This document shows, piece by piece, positions 7,180 through 9,727 of a stretch of DNA of 9,727 bases. Made by a program: the position numbers and the translations under genes. How positions within the stretch are numbered: position 1 is the first letter of the stretch; each line of letters starts with the position of its first letter. The stretch is from Nocardioidaceae bacterium (lineage in GTDB: Bacteria; Actinomycetota; Actinomycetes; Propionibacteriales; Nocardioidaceae), in NCBI GenBank assembly GCA_025965395.1, contig JAOPXA010000107.1, positions 1-9,727 on the forward strand, read 5' to 3'. The notes below the pieces were generated by a model. It searched no databases and was not told where the DNA came from. It worked only from the letters and a program-made list of their open reading frames with translations.

Positions 7180-7198
7180 GCTTGTCCCCGATGCGGGG
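7177..7198 (+). repeat. Two mutually exclusive GC-rich hairpins
   Basis: GGGG (7177-7180) can pair with CCCC (7186-7189). The same CCCCG (7186-7190) can instead pair with CGGGG (7194-7198) around an ATG loop. The two folds compete for one arm. No T-run follows, so a classic intrinsic terminator is not supported; weak termination after the flavin reductase gene or an attenuation element is possible. Confidence 0.3.
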
Positions 7199-7226
7199 GG
7201 TGGTCGGATGACGCGAGTCTGAGGTC

Positions 7227-7277
7227 ATGACTTCAACACATACGGGTGCCGCTGGCACCGGGCGGCGATCGGCATGA
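7227..7277 (+). CDS. Possible 16-residue leader peptide before the exporter ATPase
   Basis: The ATG at 7227 reads MTSTHTGAAGTGRRSA and its TGA overlaps the ATPase ATG at 7274 (ATGA). It has a fair ribosome binding site (TGAGG at 7220-7224), whereas the ATPase start has no clear one of its own, only GGCGGCG. Translational coupling from the leader would explain how the ATPase is translated. The ORF contains the 6-bp hairpin 7245-7259. It is small enough to be chance, and no conservation evidence is available. Confidence 0.35.
   Translation: MTSTHTGAAGTGRRSA
7245..7259 (+). repeat. Hairpin just upstream of the exporter ATPase start
   Basis: GGTGCC-GCT-GGCACC, a perfect 6-bp stem with a 3-nt loop, ending 14 bp before the ATPase ATG and inside the possible leader ORF. 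It could sequester the ATPase translation-initiation region or be an operator dyad. Function is inference. Confidence 0.4.
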
Positions 7278-8206
7278 TCCGCGCCCAGGGACTCACCAAG
7301 ACCTTTGCAGGCAAGACTGCGGTCAACGGCATCGACTTCACGGTCGAGCCTGGCCGCGTCACCGGCTTCCTCGGGCCTAACGGCGCCGGCAAGTCGACGA
7401 CCATGAGGATGATCCTCGGACTCGATGCGCCGACCTCGGGGACCGTGTCGGTCCGCGGTCATCGGTACGCCGCGTCGCCCGCACCGCTTCGGGAGATTGG
7501 CGCGCTCCTCGAGGCGCACGCGATCCACCCCGGAAGGTCGGCGCGCGACCACCTGCGGTGGATGGCGGCGAGCAACGGCATCCCCACGACGCGCGTGGGG
7601 GAGGTGCTGGAGCTGGTGGGGCTCGACAGCGTTGCGGGGCAACGTGCGGGACGCTTCTCGCTCGGCATGGGGCAACGCCTGGGCATCGCCGCGGCGCTCA
7701 TCGGCGATCCGCCGGTGGTCGTGCTCGACGAGCCGGTCAACGGCCTGGACCCCGAAGGCATCCGCTGGGTGCGTTCGCTCGCCCGGCAGCTCGCGGACGA
7801 AGGGCGTACGGTCTTCGTCTCCAGCCACCTCATGTCGGAGATGGCTCTGATGGCCGACCATCTCATCGTCATCGGGCGGGGCATGATCCTCGCCGACAGC
7901 TCGCTGCAGACCTTCATGGCCGAGCACGCGGCCTCGTATGTCAGGGTCAAGGCACCGCGGTCTACCGCGGTCGAGGCCGTGTTGGTGGACCAACACCTCG
8001 AGGTCAAGCGTCACGGCGACGAGCTACGCGTGCAAGGTCTGGACGCCGCTTCGATTGGCGACCTCCTCGGCGCCAAGGGACTTGTCCTGCATGAGCTGAC
8101 TCTGGTGCGTTCCTCCCTCGAGGACGCTTTCATGACCCTGACGGCCGACAGCGTGGAGTACCACGCCAAGGCCGCCGACGAGATCAAGGCAGGAGCCCGA
8201 CGATGA
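7274..8206 (+). CDS. ABC-2 exporter ATPase (BcrA/DrrA-type)
   Basis: Cytoplasmic ATPase of an ABC-2 efflux system, 310 residues, the usual length. Walker A GPNGAGKS 34-41; the Q-loop region reads IGALLEAHAIHPGRSARDHL (75-94), with Glu where other ABC ATPases have Gln; I recall acidic residues here in related actinobacterial exporters but cannot check. The signature is SLGMGQR 129-135 (degenerate LSGGQ, common in this branch). Walker B is VVVLDEP 148-154 with E153, and the switch histidine is H185 (SSHLMSEM). The C-terminal ~90 residues form the accessory domain that ends LEDAFMTLT. ATG 7274 is the only usable start: in this frame there is no other start codon between it and the upstream stop at 7220. 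Relatives export antibiotics, peptides or lipids. The stop overlaps the permease ATG, so the two form one transporter. Confidence 0.95.
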   Translation: MIRAQGLTKTFAGKTAVNGIDFTVEPGRVTGFLGPNGAGKSTTMRMILGLDAPTSGTVSVRGHRYAASPAPLREIGALLEAHAIHPGRSARDHLRWMAASNGIPTTRVGEVLELVGLDSVAGQRAGRFSLGMGQRLGIAAALIGDPPVVVLDEPVNGLDPEGIRWVRSLARQLADEGRTVFVSSHLMSEMALMADHLIVIGRGMILADSSLQTFMAEHAASYVRVKAPRSTAVEAVLVDQHLEVKRHGDELRVQGLDAASIGDLLGAKGLVLHELTLVRSSLEDAFMTLTADSVEYHAKAADEIKAGARR

Positions 8207-9018
8207 CCACCACGACACTCGAACCCAAGCTCGTCCAAACGTCTCCCGTCGAGCGCGCCACCTTCACGTATGTCGTGCGGGCCGAGTGGATCAAGCTCTG
8301 GACGGTCCGTTCGACCTGGTGGACCGTCGCCGCGCTCGTCGTCCTCGGCGCCGGACTCACCACCTTGGTCTGCTGGGGCAATGCGGACTGGCTCGCCAAC
8401 GACCCCGAAGCTGATTCTCCGGGCTCGTTCATCACGTGGGGCATGATGATCGCGCAGGTGTGCGCGATCGTGATGGGCGTCTTGACCGTCACGTCCGAAT
8501 ACGGCTCCGGAATGATTCGCACGACGTTTGCCGCGGTGCCAAGTCGGGGACGGGTCTTCGCAGCCAAGGCAGTTGTCGTGGCGTCGGTGCTCTTCGTCGT
8601 CGGTACGCTGACGGCCCTGCTGGGCTACGTGGGCGGCAACTTCTTCCTCAATCGCGCGGGCATTGGCATGTCGCTCGAGGGTGACGTCCTGCGAGCCATG
8701 TATGGAAGCGGGCTCTTCCTTGCGGGGTTGGCCATCTTCTCGATGACGGTGGGCTTCCTGGTGCGGCATACGGCAGCGGCGGTGTCGATCGTCCTGGCGC
8801 TGGTGTTCGTGATCGGCAACATGGTGATCCTGATTCCCGGCGATTTCGGAGTGTGGCTCGCTCGGCTCATGCCCGGCAACGCGGGCGGCTCGATTGCCGC
8901 GCCGGTGCCGTTCAACCCGGACCTGCTCGACGCCTGGGCTGGCTTGGGGATCTTCGTGGCCGAGACAGCGGCCCTGGTCATGCTCGCGCTATACCTCCTG
9001 CGCAAACGCGACGCCTAA
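8203..9018 (+). CDS. ABC-2 exporter permease
   Basis: Membrane subunit of the exporter, 271 residues. The cytoplasmic N-terminus ends in the characteristic RAEWIKLWTVRSTWW (26-40). About six hydrophobic helices follow, near 41-58, 78-97, 122-145, 166-186, 190-212 and 245-266. Between helices 2 and 3 lies the conserved cytoplasmic stretch TSEYGSGMIRTTFAAVPSR (97-115), typical of actinobacterial ABC-2 permeases. It ends with the basic LRKRDA. AGGAG at 8191-8195 lies 7 nt before the ATG, which overlaps the ATPase stop. Substrate unknown; drug or self-resistance efflux is a family-level guess. Transcription runs into the hairpin at 9028-9106. Confidence 0.94.
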   Translation: MTTTTLEPKLVQTSPVERATFTYVVRAEWIKLWTVRSTWWTVAALVVLGAGLTTLVCWGNADWLANDPEADSPGSFITWGMMIAQVCAIVMGVLTVTSEYGSGMIRTTFAAVPSRGRVFAAKAVVVASVLFVVGTLTALLGYVGGNFFLNRAGIGMSLEGDVLRAMYGSGLFLAGLAIFSMTVGFLVRHTAAAVSIVLALVFVIGNMVILIPGDFGVWLARLMPGNAGGSIAAPVPFNPDLLDAWAGLGIFVAETAALVMLALYLLRKRDA

Positions 9019-9027
9019 CCCACCACA

Positions 9028-9106
9028 CCCTCCTCCGCTGGGGGAACCAATATGGTCGTCTTTCGGACAAAATCACGACCATATTGGTTCCGCCAGGGAG
9101 GCAGGG
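9028..9106. repeat. Long imperfect palindrome between convergent genes
   Basis: The core is a perfect 17-bp inverted repeat, 9043-9059 (GGAACCAATATGGTCGT) against 9075-9091, around a 15-nt AT-rich loop (9060-9074). Pairing continues outward past a G-G mismatch (42/92) with CTGG/CCAG (9038-9041, 9093-9096). It then passes a bulged G37 with CCTCC/GGAGG (9032-9036, 9097-9101) and a bulged C102 with CCCT/AGGG (9028-9031, 9103-9106). That is about 30 pairs, ending exactly at the stop codon of the minus-strand gene. It fits a bidirectional terminator for two convergent genes, but no T-run follows on either strand. A dispersed palindromic repeat or miniature element is the alternative. Confidence 0.85.
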
Positions 9107-9727
9107 CTACTGCTTGGGCTTTTCGTCCTCGACCGCTTCGGCTTCCTCGTCGCGAGCAGCTTGCTCGGTCGGAGCCTCGTCGCCGTCTGGGCGAAGCTCT
9201 TCGGCCGGGCTCTCGCCTTCCGGTGCCTCTCCGGTCGCAGACCCTGCGTCATCTACTGGCACGTTGTGCTGTGCGGCGACCGCCTTGTCGTCCTCGGTCA
9301 CGCCGTCTCCTTCGGTATGGGGTGCGTTGAGCTCCTCGACGGACTGTCCGGCCGTGTGGTCAGCAGAGGCGCCTTCGCTGCTGGCCTCGGCGGCCGGACC
9401 GACGTCTTCGGTCTTGCTGATCGAGTCCGGGTTGGCCTCGTCAGCCGGTGAGGGTTCGGGCTCAGTCACTACGGCTGCGGCCGTTGCGGCCTCCGCCTCA
9501 GCAACGACGGCCTCAGTCTCCTCGACCTCCGGCTCGACCTTGCCGCGGCGCACGGCCTCGAGCAACAGCTGAGCGACGTCGAGCACCTCGACCTCTTCGC
9601 GGGCCTTCCCCTCGGACTGCTTGAGGGTCAGGCCGTCCGACAGCATGACGCGGCAGAACGGGCAGCCGACGGCGATCTGGTCGGCGCCGGTCTCCACGGC
9701 CTCCTTGGTGCGGTTGAGGTTGATCCG
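9107..9727 (-). CDS. Fe-S oxidoreductase, HdrD/GlpC/EtfD-like (3' end only)
   Basis: C-terminal 206 residues of a (Fe-S)-binding oxidoreductase. The frame stays open to the window edge (RINLNRTKEAVETGAD), so the GTG at 9697 is internal and the gene is truncated at its 5' end. The segment IAVGCPFCRVMLSDGL is the end of a cysteine-rich CCG domain of the heterodisulfide-reductase D / GlpC type. In actinobacteria such proteins include EtfD-like membrane Fe-S dehydrogenases that take electrons from electron-transfer flavoprotein; which one this is cannot be told from the fragment. After VLDVAQLLLEAVRRGK comes a ~143-residue tail (nt 9110-9538) rich in Glu, Ala, Asp and Pro, without cysteines, probably disordered. 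The gene is convergent with the exporter genes and 88 bp from them. Confidence 0.82.
   Translation of the reverse strand, partial: RINLNRTKEAVETGADQIAVGCPFCRVMLSDGLTLKQSEGKAREEVEVLDVAQLLLEAVRRGKVEPEVEETEAVVAEAEAATAAAVVTEPEPSPADEANPDSISKTEDVGPAAEASSEGASADHTAGQSVEELNAPHTEGDGVTEDDKAVAAQHNVPVDDAGSATGEAPEGESPAEELRPDGDEAPTEQAARDEEAEAVEDEKPKQ

Noticed and set aside
7137..7273. Riboswitch or tRNA in the gap before the exporter
   Set aside because: I found only short stems (4-6 bp) and no conserved aptamer core, cloverleaf or CCA end.
9060..9106. Classic intrinsic terminator with a T-tract
   Set aside because: The hairpin is strong, but neither strand has a T-run after the stem, so I list it as a palindrome and only suggest terminator function.
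8853..9572. Plus-strand open frames across the intergenic palindrome and the Fe-S oxidoreductase tail (239 and 185 residues)
   Set aside because: They lie out of frame over the permease and antisense to a gene with clear domain motifs. Their Ser/Ala-rich or Arg-rich composition is what the complement of an acidic GC-rich tail gives. No ribosome binding site or family resemblance is seen.
9695..9697. GTG at 9697 (minus strand) as the true start of the Fe-S protein
   Set aside because: Ten further in-frame codons continue to the window edge and match the family (INLNRT), so the gene is simply cut by the window.

Overview
The window is GC-rich and densely coding, with ATGA start/stop overlaps and strong G/C bias at third codon positions. 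It looks like the chromosome of a high-GC actinobacterium. A Nocardioides/Aeromicrobium-type relative is my guess from the protein style, but nothing in the window fixes the genus. I see no tRNA, rRNA, CRISPR array, transposase or phage gene.

Region 1 (1-7136, + strand) is one long polycistronic unit that begins upstream of the window. In order it encodes: a DppB/OppB-type permease (5' end missing), a DppC/OppC-type permease, an ATPase with two ABC domains fused in one chain, a ketopantoate-reductase-family protein, a single-domain rhodanese, a GlcD-type FAD-linked 2-hydroxyacid oxidase, an SsuE/MsuE-like NAD(P)H:FMN reductase and an HpaC/NtaB-like flavin reductase. Six of the seven junctions overlap or are under 25 bp; the widest gap is 32 bp. 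The substrate-binding protein that such an importer needs is not visible and is probably just upstream. Two flavin reductases without a monooxygenase suggest that an FMNH2-dependent monooxygenase is also encoded outside the window. My inference is an uptake-and-oxidation operon for a small organic compound, possibly an organosulfur compound or an aminocarboxylate. The compound cannot be named from this sequence.

Region 2 (7137-7273) is the only substantial non-coding gap on this strand. It holds three TCAGGG direct repeats spaced 10-11 bp apart, several short inverted repeats including two mutually exclusive GC hairpins, and a possible 16-residue leader ORF that overlaps the next gene by ATGA.

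Region 3 (7274-9018, + strand) is a two-gene ABC-2 exporter: a BcrA/DrrA-type ATPase and its six-helix permease, translationally overlapping. This is the usual layout of an antibiotic or lipid efflux or self-protection pump.

Region 4 (9019-9106) lies between convergent genes and is almost entirely filled by a long hairpin: a perfect 17-bp inverted repeat inside an imperfect stem of about 30 pairs. Its inner arm and loop are AT-rich compared with the surroundings.

Region 5 (9107-9727, - strand) is the 3' end of an Fe-S oxidoreductase of the HdrD/GlpC/EtfD type. It is followed by an acidic, Ala/Glu-rich, probably disordered tail of about 143 residues.

The most distinctive items are the 9028-9106 palindrome, the regulatory gap at 7137-7273, and the gene combination in region 1. 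None is proof of a new system.
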